From Cymbidium sinense (lineage: Eukaryota > Streptophyta > Magnoliopsida > Asparagales > Orchidaceae), in assembly GCA_021442155.1 (NCBI GenBank), contig CM038218.1, positions 63,114,474 to 63,178,473 of the forward strand: a DNA stretch of 64,000 nucleotides, written 5' to 3'. Under the pieces are notes generated by a model that worked only from the letters and a program-made list of their open reading frames with translations, was not told the DNA's origin and searched no databases. Of this stretch, positions 22,301 through 31,871 are shown one piece after another (the first letter of the stretch is position 1; every line of letters starts with the position of its first letter). Position numbers and translations under genes: made by a program.

Positions 22301-24367
22301 ATTTTTAGAGATTGAAATTGAAGTTAAGATACACATACCATAAAAATATCTAGTCAAAATGATTTCTTGGTTAGGAGATATTAAATTTTGAAACTCAAAT
22401 AGTTTATTTTAGTAGAATAAATTAATAGGCTTTATAAAAATTATGAAAATTTATTTAAATTGACTAAAACTCTAAAAAATTATAACGAACCATAGAAAAA
22501 TCATAAAAATGCAAATAAATATTAAATTTGAAGGTACTTTAGAGGAGAAATTTTTAAAAATATTCTTAATTAATTTTGAACAATAATTAGAGCTTAATTA
22601 AGGTTTATTTGCAAAATTAATTAAGTTAATTACTCTTTAATTACTTAAGTAAATAACCCAAAACATTGTGTGTTAATTCAATGGGATGACCTCTGCCTCC
22701 CGTAATTTTATTAGTATTTATTGCTTAATTAATTAAGAAAAGTAACTAATTAAGCTCTAATTACTCATTTAAATTAATTAATAATGAACTAATCCCATGA
22801 ATAGTAATAAATTAATTAATTATGTGATTAATTATTGCTTAACAGTGAATGAACCCATGGGATAAGATTGGGGCCTCCTTCCTAATATATTTCTCTAAGT
22901 TTATTTTATTAATTAAATTAACCAAGGGTTAATCAACTATTTAAATTGCTTAATTAATCAAATTGAAACTATAATCACATGGAATCTCAATTAATGAAAT
23001 CTTGGGTAGACCCTTAGGTGTTCAACAACCTAAAGAAATCCTAAGAAAATTATAATTAGCCCACATATGTGGGAGAACCATAAGAGTACTTAATTAAGTT
23101 CCTTAACTTAATTAACTATTAATCACGAGCCAATTGCGTTAGACCCTTTTTATTTCATAGGATCATTGCAAATTTATTTTCCATTCATGTGAAAATCATA
23201 ATTATTTAGTTAATGAAATTAAGGTAACATAGATAAGGGTTAATTAATGGATTTAATGCATATTATAACCTAATTAATCCATAAAATCAACTTAATTATA
23301 TTTCATCAAGCTAAATTAATTCCCAAACATGGGAATGGGTTAGGATCAACAAATCTCTTTTCATATCCTTAAATCAAATCAAAACATGAGATTAAAAATG
23401 ACATTAAATAATTTTTGGTTTATCTTAAATGATTTTATTTGATATGATTATCCTTAGGATTTAATTTAATTGAATGAAATCATATGTTTATATTTATTTA
23501 TTCCTTTCCAATCATGTTAAATGTTGTATATCATTTGAAATCATGTATTCATCTTTTCAAAGTTAAATTAAATTAAATGATTTTCCTTTATGTAAAGCTT
23601 GCATGTGTTGATTTAATTTAATATATGTGTGGCTATTATCACTACTAAATCCAAATATATTTTTCAAAAGTTTATAAATGAATAGTAATGAGTCTTATGA
23701 TGCTAAATGCATGCGCTTATAGCTTAGACATGTGAGGTAAGGCTTTCTTTTAATTAATTCATATATAGTTTTACATGTATTTGAATGTTAATAAGTATAT
23801 AGTCCAGATAGGAACACGAGGCTTTAGTTAGCCCATGGAGGTCATTTGATTACCTCACTTTCCTGGATAACAATGACACGTACTTATTTGATTTCATTTA
23901 CATGTGTTCCTATATTATAATTTGGATAAGACTTTACTCCATATGCATAAATGTTTTAACCAAACAAAAATACAATCGGTACATAGTTTTCCTTCCTTTA
24001 TTTTTGTATACATCCATATGTGTTTGAGAAAAGCAAATATTTAGTCTGGATATCTCGAGAATTTGAGGCTTTAAGTAGCCCCGAGGAGGTCATTTGATTA
24101 CCTCACTTCCTTGGTTAACAATGGCATGTATAAGCTTATGTCTCTTATACCTGTGTGTGTGTATTTAATTATGGAATTAGAACCCTGTTTCTTTTATCAA
24201 AGATACATGCATCCAAAATTGGCTAGATGATTGAATTAGTTGGTTATATAATTTGGAGCTCTCTTTCTTACATTCTTGCATACAAATTTACATATGTTTG
24301 AAGAAAAATAGGTATATAGTTTGGACATCTCGAGAATATGAGGCTTTAGTTATCCCCAAGGAGGCCA
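19384..24367 (+). mobile_element. 5' LTR of element 2 (3' truncated)
   Basis: Starts TGTTGACCTCACTTTTGGAG and runs collinear with 30807-36260: GGTCAA/TTGACC-rich U3 block (20000-20900), GC-richer block near 21940-22060, AT-rich blocks, and the subrepeat array (23760-24360). At about 24367 it jumps, inside the third subrepeat, to sequence of the gag-protease linker, so about 2.6 kb of LTR end, the primer-binding site, leader and most of gag are missing. At about 19950-19965 it preserves the unoccupied form of the site where the LINE fragment sits in the 3' LTR. Confidence 0.8.
23760..24366 (+). repeat. LTR tandem subrepeats of about 250 bp with a palindromic core
   Basis: Three units (the last truncated) share 'agtctggatatctcgagaa', 'gaggctttagttagcccc' and the core GAGGTCATTTGATTACCTC, an imperfect palindrome with GAGGT and ACCTC arms. 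Cores are at 23838 and 24086, with the cut one at 24361. The 3' LTR of element 2 has three full units (35744, 35993, 36268), and the minus fragment has three inverted units (16700, 17021, 17268). Confidence 0.75.
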
Positions 24368-24737
24368 TACTTGTCCGGGATAGCTAAGTAGCACAACCAC
24401 CATCTCAGTACAACATTCCTTCCACCGTTGCAGCTACTACCCCTTCATCTAGCTCTTCTTCTACTAGCAAAAACATTGTATCTATGGATGAAAGCACTAA
24501 ACCCCTTGCTTTGCTTACTTGATTTCTATCATGTACCTCCACCTAGAAAGAAATCAATGAACAAAGTTGATTTCACTTATATCTTCTCTACTTTTGGTAG
24601 TCATGATGATCATTTCAATTGAAAGCTCTCCAAGTCTAAATACTAATAATATCTAAAATAATTTTGATCCTATCTATTATGATTCAGAATCAAATTTTTC
24701 ATTTCTAAATTAATCAGGTTCACCCATTGAGATTGAC
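24368..24737 (+). pseudogene. gag-protease linker remnant (element 2)
   Basis: Matches element 1 from about 5555 onward ('aagtagcgcaaccatc' against 'aagtagcacaaccacc') and includes a Ser/Thr-rich run, 'SSSSSTSKNIVSM', at about 24440-24485. It is broken by stops and frame changes near 24520-24720. It has no start and is fused directly to LTR sequence at 24367. Confidence 0.6.
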
Positions 24738-25342
24738 TTGGAGTCAACCGACTTTGAGGGTCCCATAGAAGAAGCTGTAGGTATACCCGACGAGCAGGTA
24801 AAACTTTGCACTAACCTGTCACATGAAGTCACTGAAGTCAACCTATGTAGTGGCAAAGTTCTACCTCTTAGGGTAGCACTTCAGTATAAGGGTAAGCAAG
24901 TCATTGGTTCCAGTGAGCAGATAGCCCCTCCACATGGTACTCCACCTATGAATATGCTTGTGGAGGATCAATCTAGAGTTGATTATAATGTCCTAGCTCA
25001 CCTTGGAAAGTTTTCAGCTAAGTTAAGCATATACGACACCCTTATCTTATCCAAAGAGATGAGAGAATCTCTAATCAAGACCTTACTTGATCCTGAGATA
25101 TTCTTAGCTCAGTCAACCGCCACTGAAGAGGAGGCATGCCATTTGAAGGACTTTTTAGGAGTTACATTCAACGATAAAGACCTGCTTCTAGGGATGACCA
25201 AGCACAATTATCACCTCTGCATCATAGTGGATATGGGCAGATTTAGGCTATCTTGAGTGTTTGTTGTTCCAAGTGCATCAGTCAACATTATGAGCCTAAG
25301 AACTCTTTCCTACTTTATGATCAACATCTCCAAACTCCAAAA
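24738..25342 (+). pseudogene. Protease-region remnant (element 2)
   Basis: 24738-25256 stays open for 172 codons, the longest coding run of the window. It contains 'DFEGPIEEAVGIPDEQVK', 'EVNLCSGKVLPLRVA', 'LILSKEMRESLIKTLLDPE' and 'VTFNDKDLLLGMTKHNYHL', all shared with elements 1 and 3. After the TGA at 25254 the protease active-site strand reads 'VFVVPSASVNIMSLRTL', so the catalytic Asp-x-Gly is absent. The domain is cut by a deletion near 25340 that joins it to RT. The start shown is only where the open run begins (a TTG codon, with no ATG). Confidence 0.7.
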
Positions 25343-25905
25343 TGATGGCCCCTAAAAATGAGAAGAACACTACTTTTCGAACCTCGGTCAAAATTTATTA
25401 CTATAAGGTCATGACCTTCGACCTTAAAAATGTTGTACTACCTACCAATGGGCCATGACTCAAATTTTTGATGAACTCATTCATCATCAAGTTGAATGCT
25501 ATGTCAATAATCTCATAGTCAAAAGTAAAGAAAAGAAAGACAATCTCTTTGACTTGAAGTAGTTTTTGAACAATTAAGGTAATTTAACCTCAAAATGAAC
25601 CCCCTGTGAATTCAGAGTAGCTTCAGGAAGTTCCTTGGGTTTGTTGTCCGACATTGGGGAATCCAGATTGATATGGAGAGGATCAAAGAGATATTAGAAA
25701 TTCCACCCCCTAAAAGTCTAACTCAACTCATTTCATTTCAAGGGTGGTTGGCATATCTAAGATGCTTCATATCCAACTTATCAGGAAGGGGCCATTTTCA
25801 ACAGTTATCAAAAAGGATACCAACTTCAAGTGAGATGATAAGTGTCAGCATGCCTTTGAAGACATCAAGCACTACCTATTAACGTCGTCAGTTCTAGTAG
25901 CCCCT
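25343..25905 (+). pseudogene. Reverse transcriptase, C-terminal half (element 2)
   Basis: Begins mid-domain at the deletion point. The catalytic box at 25500-25511 reads YVNN instead of YVDD, so both metal-binding Asp codons have changed to Asn (GAT to AAT type, consistent with methylated-C deamination on the other strand). The thumb region follows, with 'ERIKEILEIPPPKSLTQLISF' and 'GWLAYLRCFISNLSG' at 25673-25790. Frameshifts near 25440, 25560 and 25790 separate the parts. It is inactive on several counts. Confidence 0.85.
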
Positions 25906-26350
25906 ATCCTGGGCAAGACGCTAATTCTCTACACCGTTGCATTAGACGACTCCCTTGGCACTTTGTTGGCCCAAGCCAATGACGAAGGAATGGAGAACGC
26001 TCTCTACTACCTCAGCCATCATTTAATCCCTACCGAAGCAAATTATCCACCCATTGAGAAGCATTGCCTAATTTTAATCTTTGCTCTGAAAAGCTATGAC
26101 ATTACATGCTTTCTCATAAGATGAACTTGATCTCTTGGATCAATCCACAACAATATCTCATGACACGACTGACATTATCCAGACGGTTGGCACATTAGCC
26201 CATGATTTTGCTGTAGTTACATACTTTCCTACCCCTCTGTGTAGTGAAAGGACAAGCATTGATGAATTTCTTAGCAACACACCCACTTCCTGATGATTTT
26301 TTACTTAGTGATGACCTCCCCGATGAACAAATCATGAACTTAGGGGACAC
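25906..26350 (+). pseudogene. Ty3-type RNase H and tether remnant (element 2)
   Basis: Contains 'LILYTVALDDSLGTLLAQAN', the first catalytic block that element 1 has lost, then 'ENALYYLSHHLIPTEANYPP' and 'EKHCL' to about 26070. A frameshift near 26090 disrupts the rest. The tether region matching element 1 9000-9190 is recognisable at nucleotide level (26110-26350), with several stops. Confidence 0.75.
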
Positions 26351-26910
26351 TAGCATTCATCGCTGGGAGATATACTTTAATGGTGCAGCTTCCTCTCAAA
26401 GAGGAGAAGAACCATAATCTATTATCCCAGGAAAGGCAGGGGTAGGAGTAGTTCTCCTAACTCCGGACCAAGATGTGATGAGATTCTCATATCATCTATC
26501 CAATTATTGCACCAATAATGAAGCCAAATATGGAGCTTTGATTGCTAGTCTGGAGTTAATTATTACTCTAAGCATCCAGAACATCAACATCTTTAGGGAT
26601 TCTCAGTTAGTCATCAATCAAATTGCTGGGTCCTATAAGGTTCTCAGGCCTAAGCTCCATCACTACCACAAGTACACTATGGAGTTATTGGCCCAAATCC
26701 TAAAGGTTACCATTTACAAGATTCTTCGAGGATAAAATGTCATAGTAGATGCTTTAGCCAAACTCACCAAAGAGTTGGCATGTTCGGAGGATGAGTCCAT
26801 ATTGATAAGGGTCCAAAATAAGCAGGTCATATCGCTTATTGATACTGAACCCATCAAAAAATACTCTCCTGAAGGGGAGATTGCCATTGCCAAAAAGGAT
26901 TAGGAGTTAG
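26351..26910 (+). pseudogene. Archaeal-type second RNase H (element 2)
   Basis: 'WEIYF.GAASSQRGEEP' at about 26365-26410 has the first catalytic Asp changed to Asn (AAT). 26475-26735 is open with 'NNEAKYGALIASLELI', where the Glu position of the EAEYE motif reads AKY, and with 'IFRDSQLVINQIAGSYKVL'. A further block, 'VDALAKLTKELACSED', follows near 26750. At least two catalytic positions are altered, and stops near 26401, 26733 and 26901 break the frame. Confidence 0.8.
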
Positions 26911-27069
26911 ATTGGATGCAACCATTCATGTATTACCCAAATATAGGCAAACTACCTTAAGAGAAGTCCCTAGCATATCAGGTGAACTAGAGAGCCCTTT
27001 CCTACGCTCTCGTGGGTTGCACCTTGTATTGGTGATCTTTCAATCATACGTGGTTACATTATTTAGACA

Positions 27070-28324
27070 AACACGAAGCTCGTAAGATCATGATTGAGGT
27101 ACACTCAGGTCTATGCGGAACTCTTCAATCTTATTCGAAGATGAAAGCCAAGATCAAGAGACTAAGATACTACTGGCCGTCAATGATTAGAGATTGCATG
27201 AATATAGATAAGCGATGTCACAAATGTCAGGTACACGATGTGGTCCTACATCAACCACCCAGTATTCTACATCATATATTGGCTTCGTGGCCATTCGAGT
27301 GTTGGGGTACTGACATAGTGGGTCCGATTGACCCTCCTTCTTCCAAAGGTCATCAGTTCATCCTAGCTGCCATGGTCTACTTTTCTAAGTGGGCGGAGAT
27401 GATTCCACTTAGAGAGGTCACAAGTCAGCATATGCTCCAATTTTCAAGAACCATATCGTATATAGGTTCGGGTTGCCTCGATGAATTATATTTGATAATG
27501 GTACTACATTCAAGAGCATCAAGATCAATAACTTTGCTCAAAGACACAACATAGATTGGAGATACTCTACCATCTATTACCCAAGGGAGCATGTGCTCCA
27601 ATTTTCAAGAACCATATTGTATATAGGTTCGGGGTGCCTCAATAAATTATATCTGATAATGGTACTGCATTCAAGAGCACCAAGATCAATAACTTTGCTC
27701 AGAGACACAACATAGATTGGAGATACTCTACCATTTATTACCCAATGGGAAAATGGCTTGGTAGAAGATTTCAACAAAACTCTTATTTAGATACTGAAGA
27801 AAACACTCGACGATAATAAACGATAGTGACATGAGCAGATAGTTGAAGCCTTGTGGGCATACCACACCACATACAAAACTCTAACTCAGTCTACTCCTTT
27901 TTTCTTAGTGTATGGGTCTGAAGTGGTTCTTCCATTAGAAGACCAACTCCCATCACTAAGGATAGCAGTAGGTAGTAAGATCACAACGGAGTAGAATGCC
28001 AAGTTGCAGTTAGAAGATCTTGAAGGTTTAGAAGAGAGATGCCTACGGGCATGCTATAACCTCTAGTTATACAAAGCCAAAATGAGTCAAGCTCATAATA
28101 AGTTAGTCCATCCTAGAGCTTTTCAAGTAGGAGAGCTTGTTTTAGTTCTAAAGAGACCAATTATTTTCCATCATAAGATGAGAGGCAAGTTTGAACCCAC
28201 TTGGGAAGACCCTTTTATCATAGAAAAGGCCTACCAAGGAGGATCGTATCAGCTGATTAATCATAAAGGAGAGTGCCCGATGCTTCCAATCAACGGGCTT
28301 TACTTAAATAAATATTATCCATAA
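27070..28324 (+). pseudogene. Integrase pseudogene with internal tandem duplication (element 2)
   Basis: The most complete integrase in the window. 27090-27554 is open, with the N-terminal zinc-binding residues ('HSGLCG' then 'CHKCQVH') and the first core Asp in 'GTDIVGPIDPPSSKGHQF', then 'FSKWAEMIPL'. At 27428-27588 a 161 bp stretch is repeated at 27589-27749; as 161 is not a multiple of 3 it shifts the frame in the core, where the second Asp ('DNGT') lies. The C-terminal part continues to the TAA at 28322-28324, and 28082-28324 is open with 'FQVGELVLVLKRPI' and 'GGSYQLI'. Stops near 27785, 27825 and 27993 add to the damage. Confidence 0.9.
27428..27749 (+). repeat. 161 bp direct tandem duplication in integrase
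   Basis: Copy 1 is 27428-27588 and copy 2 is 27589-27749, both running from 'gca.tatgctccaatttt' type sequence to 'tattacccaa.ggg'. They differ at roughly ten positions, so the duplication is not recent. Elements 1 and 3 show no such duplication at this place (the core is deleted in element 1). Confidence 0.9.
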
Positions 28325-30806
28325 AATTATGTTTAGAAATAGTCATCATCAATAAAGTTCCTTTTTAAATCATATATTTTCTTCCTTTGAAAACATCTTT
28401 GTTCGTGAATCCCCCATGATGTGTTTACGGTAGGTGTAAAAGAAGCGACATTCTATCCTTCATCAACACGACACAAATACAAACTACACACAAACACATA
28501 TTAAATAAATACACATCTTTTATCGGCTACTTTGATGTGCGATAATGCCCCCTGCGGCACTCACTTAGTAGCTGCTCTAGGTCGAGCTGACGTCTTACCT
28601 GTTAGTGCGTCACCCTAGTGGTCCCTTTTTCAGGAAGATGTAAGTCTACTATGCTTTCTTTCCTTATTTGGACGCTGCACACTGATGAGTGCCTTGTCAG
28701 CATGGTAGGCCTTACTGCACGATCGGTAAGCTATCGTCATGTTGGCTTTGTTTAAGAGGATGTAAATTTTCTACACCTTTTTCTTAAACTAGCCATTATG
28801 AACTAACTTGGCTGAGTAGAGTATTAAGGTAAGTCCCCCCAACGGCTCCTTTCCTCTTGACTACTTCAAGTCTAGGTCCAGTCCTTCTTTGTGACTCCCT
28901 ACTTAGTAGTCACCCTTAGGTTGGGTTGATATGTTGTGCCATCAATGGGTCACCCGAATAGTTGATCCCTGCTTCGAAAGATGTAAGTCTTCTATGCTTT
29001 CTTCTTAAATACAACCATTACACACTGACAAGTAGCCCTAGGTTAGATAGCACCTATTGAGCCAAAGATAGATTATTCAGGCGATCAGTTATGCTTTAGG
29101 GAAATGTAAGTCTACATGCCTTCTTCTTAGCCTGATCATCGCATGTCGATGGACACTTTAGGTTGGTTGGTGTTCGCTATGATGACAGTGACCCACCTGG
29201 TGGATATACTTCTCTTGGCAGATGTAAGACTGCTACGCCTTCTTCTTGAGTTGGCCACTAAATACATATAGGCTTTCTTATTTATAAGGTCCAGGATAAC
29301 ACCTTAAGTGACACCTCCCTTGTGGGCACTCTATTTAGATCACATCATTTGCGACCCCATTTAGACACTACCTGGGTTACTTTTGGATTAGACAGTCCCC
29401 CATTCGTAGTAACAACCCATATGGTTGGAGATTCTATTTCACGGATGCATAGATTCTCCCTTGGTCCAGTGAATCTGAGATAGATCAAGGCCAACATAGC
29501 CCCTTCTCAGTGTGGTCCCTCGCACACCAATAGGGTCCATGATAACAAATAAACAAAAATTATATAATCACTTATGGATTAGGAGAACGCCCCCAGCGAC
29601 ACCTTTTCCAAGCGGACATCCTATCTTTAGGGTGGTGTAAGCAAAACTCCATATAGGAATGGCCTGACTACTCTTGAGTTTAGATAAGTCCCCAGCAGTA
29701 CTCTCTCAGTTGTCTCCCTTAGGTCAGTTCAACTTGTTGTGCCACCAATAGGTTACCGCAGGAGTCATCTTGCTTTGGAAGATGTAAGTCTCCTACGCAT
29801 TCTTTCTAGCACAATCATTGCACACTGATGGGCAGCCCTAGGTCTGGTTCAATATGTTCTACATCAATGGGTCACCCTAGTCGCCTTAGGTTGGGTTCGA
29901 TTTGTTACATCCAACAGATTACCCAGTGGCATTTCCCTACTTTGGAAGATGTAAGTCTACTACACTTTCTTCCTAGCATAGTCGTTGCACACCGAAAGGC
30001 AACCCTTAGGTCGGATAGCCCCACCCTATGGTTGGTGGACTATCTCTTTGGACTTGTAAATCTAAGCCAGGTTAAGGCCTCCGTGGCTCCTTCTTAGTGC
30101 AGCCCATAAGATGTCGACATAGTCCATAACAAATCAAATTCAAAACCATTCTCCCTAATGGAGTCAAATTAAACATATCGGGCGAACCAAACTTCTCCCC
30201 AACGAGGCGCAAATCAAATTAGTCTTCCTAGTGGAGCCTAAATCAAAATCAAAATCTAACAAATTCAAACAAGATTATATTCCCAATGGATATGTCCTCA
30301 ATTAAATCATCATCCCTAGCAGAGCTAATAAAAATCCAATCAAACTCTTATTCTCAGCAGATAGCCCGAACCTGTTTTCCTAGTGGAAGGTTCATATTTC
30401 TAATCCCTAGTGGATTCGAGCCCATATCCCTAGTGGATATGCCTCCACATCATCAAGACAAAATAAATTATAGTTAATTTGATCTTGATCTCCAATGGAT
30501 ACACATCCAAACAAATCATATTCTCAATCAAACTCAAATTCATATCTTGAGTGGATAGCTTGAACTTGCTTCCCTAGTGGAAGGTTCATGTACCCAATCC
30601 CCAACGGATTCCTTCTATCTCTCTTATGCATTTGGCATAAAGAGAGTTGCATTACACTAAGATCATGATTTTATCTACCTTTTGGGTTTAGGTATAGATC
30701 ATTTTTGTTAGCACATGTAATCTTTTGGACATTGTTGATCATCTCGATCAACGCCAATATGTGCTGTGTGCCTTGTCAGTTACACCACACCTATTGGCGG
30801 TCCTTT
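28325..30806 (+). repeat. Non-coding repeat-rich 3' tail of element 2
   Basis: Collinear with 10490-13355: one remaining copy of the 'gtaggtgtaaaagaa' repeat (28430), then units with 'gatgtaagtctactatgctttctt' (28600-30100), then CCCTAGTGGA-type short units (30130-30600), then 'cacaccacacctattggcgg' before the LTR. No conserved coding frame; the open run at 29828-30097 lies inside the repeat units. Confidence 0.75.
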
Positions 30807-31388
30807 TGTTGATCTCACTTTTGGAGTGAGTTCTCAATCTCCTCATCTTAAACTTAGGAGCCTTCTAGACACTAAGACTTCTTTAGTCATAAGACTCTTT
30901 TAATATTCAGGTGAACACTTAACCTAAACCTAGATACTTAGAATGGTTAATTATAGGATTAGGCTATGCCTTAGGGATTACGATAACCCTCCTACCCACA
31001 ACCCAAATCCAATCCAGATTCACCCTATCAATCCTACAATCAAACTCAATTTTAAATCCCAATCCAAATCCAAATTCAAATCCTAAGACAAATGATTGAA
31101 GCCCATGAACAAATCCAAACTTGAAATCCTTCATAAGTCCTTTAAATCAATTTCATGAACTTAGCCAAAATCCCATCTAAATCAAACCAAATTTAATTTA
31201 TTTCCTCACAAATCAATCATTCCATCAATTACCATTCCAAGTATAAATAAAATCTACAATCATTAACCTCAAATCAAAATCAACCTAAGTCAAACCCAGC
31301 TTAGCCCATTTAACTTGAAATATTCAAATGAACCAAAACTCATTTGAACCCAAAACAATTGCAATTGAATTTATATATCAATCATAAA

Positions 31389-31398
31389 TTCATATATA
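31389..31398 (+). repeat. Target-site duplication, left copy
   Basis: TTCATATATA, repeated exactly at 31862-31871 on the other side of the LINE fragment. The uninterrupted site in the 5' LTR reads TCCATATATAAACTT at about 19951-19965. Confidence 0.8.
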
Positions 31399-31861
31399 CA
31401 ACAACAACAACAACAATAACAACAAGCCTTTATCCCACTAAGTGGGGTCAGCTATATGAATCCTTCATCTCCATTGTGTTCTATTATGTGTCAAATTCTC
31501 ATTTAATTCAAGTATACTAAGGTCATTTTTTATACATCTTAACCAAATCTATTTAGGTCTACCTCTACCTTTCTTAACATAGGGAAAATCTAATGCATCT
31601 ACTCTCCTAACCGGGTCATGGATGACCGACGCTTTATGTGGCCAAACCATCTAAGGCGACTCTCTCTAATCTTATCTGCCATCGGAGCTACTCCAACTTT
31701 TTCTCAAACATACTCATTTCGCATTTTATCTCTAAGAGTAAAGCCACTCATCCACCTGAGCATCATCATCTCTGTAACACTTAACTTAGTCTTATGCTTC
31801 TCTTTTATTGGCCAACATTCTGCACCATAAGTCATTGTAGGTCTTACCACCATCTTATAAC
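31399..31861 (-). mobile_element. 5'-truncated LINE (non-LTR retrotransposon) 3' end
   Basis: Read on the minus strand, the sequence encodes the C-terminal end of a plant LINE RT polyprotein. It has 'RPTMTYGAECWPIK', 'EMMMLRWMSG', 'DKMRNEYV', a stop, 'EKVGVAPMADKIRESRLRWF' and 'GHIKRR' between about 31858 and 31610. A short 3' untranslated part follows ('ctgaccccacttagtggg'), then a (GTT)n tail (31399-31424 on the plus strand as CAA repeats). It is 463 bp, so strongly 5' truncated, as is usual for target-primed insertion. It is flanked by 10 bp direct repeats. A plus-strand open frame at 31618-31830 is its antisense shadow. At least three stops show it is old or was a poor copy. Confidence 0.85.
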
Positions 31862-31871
31862 TTCATATATA
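31862..31871 (+). repeat. Target-site duplication, right copy
   Basis: TTCATATATA, identical to 31389-31398; the LTR sequence then resumes ('acttcaactaatt', matching 'aacttaactaaat' at about 19960). Confidence 0.8.

Larger units (their letters stand above)
24368..30806 (+). mobile_element. Internal region of Ty3/gypsy element 2 (heavily deleted)
   Basis: It starts within the gag-protease linker and continues with protease, the second half of RT, Ty3-type RNase H, archaeal-type RNase H, integrase with a tandem duplication, and the repeat-rich tail, then the LTR at 30807. Relative to element 1 it lacks gag and, at about 25340, roughly 1.8 kb from the protease end to mid-RT. It has the same domain order and orientation as element 1. 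Confidence 0.85.

Noticed and set aside
23760..24366. CRISPR-like array
   Set aside because: Regular palindromic repeats, but with about 250 bp units whose 'spacers' are themselves repeated; this is an LTR subrepeat in plant DNA.
31618..31830. Plus-strand 70-codon gene
   Set aside because: Antisense shadow of the LINE RT C-terminal fragment read on the minus strand.
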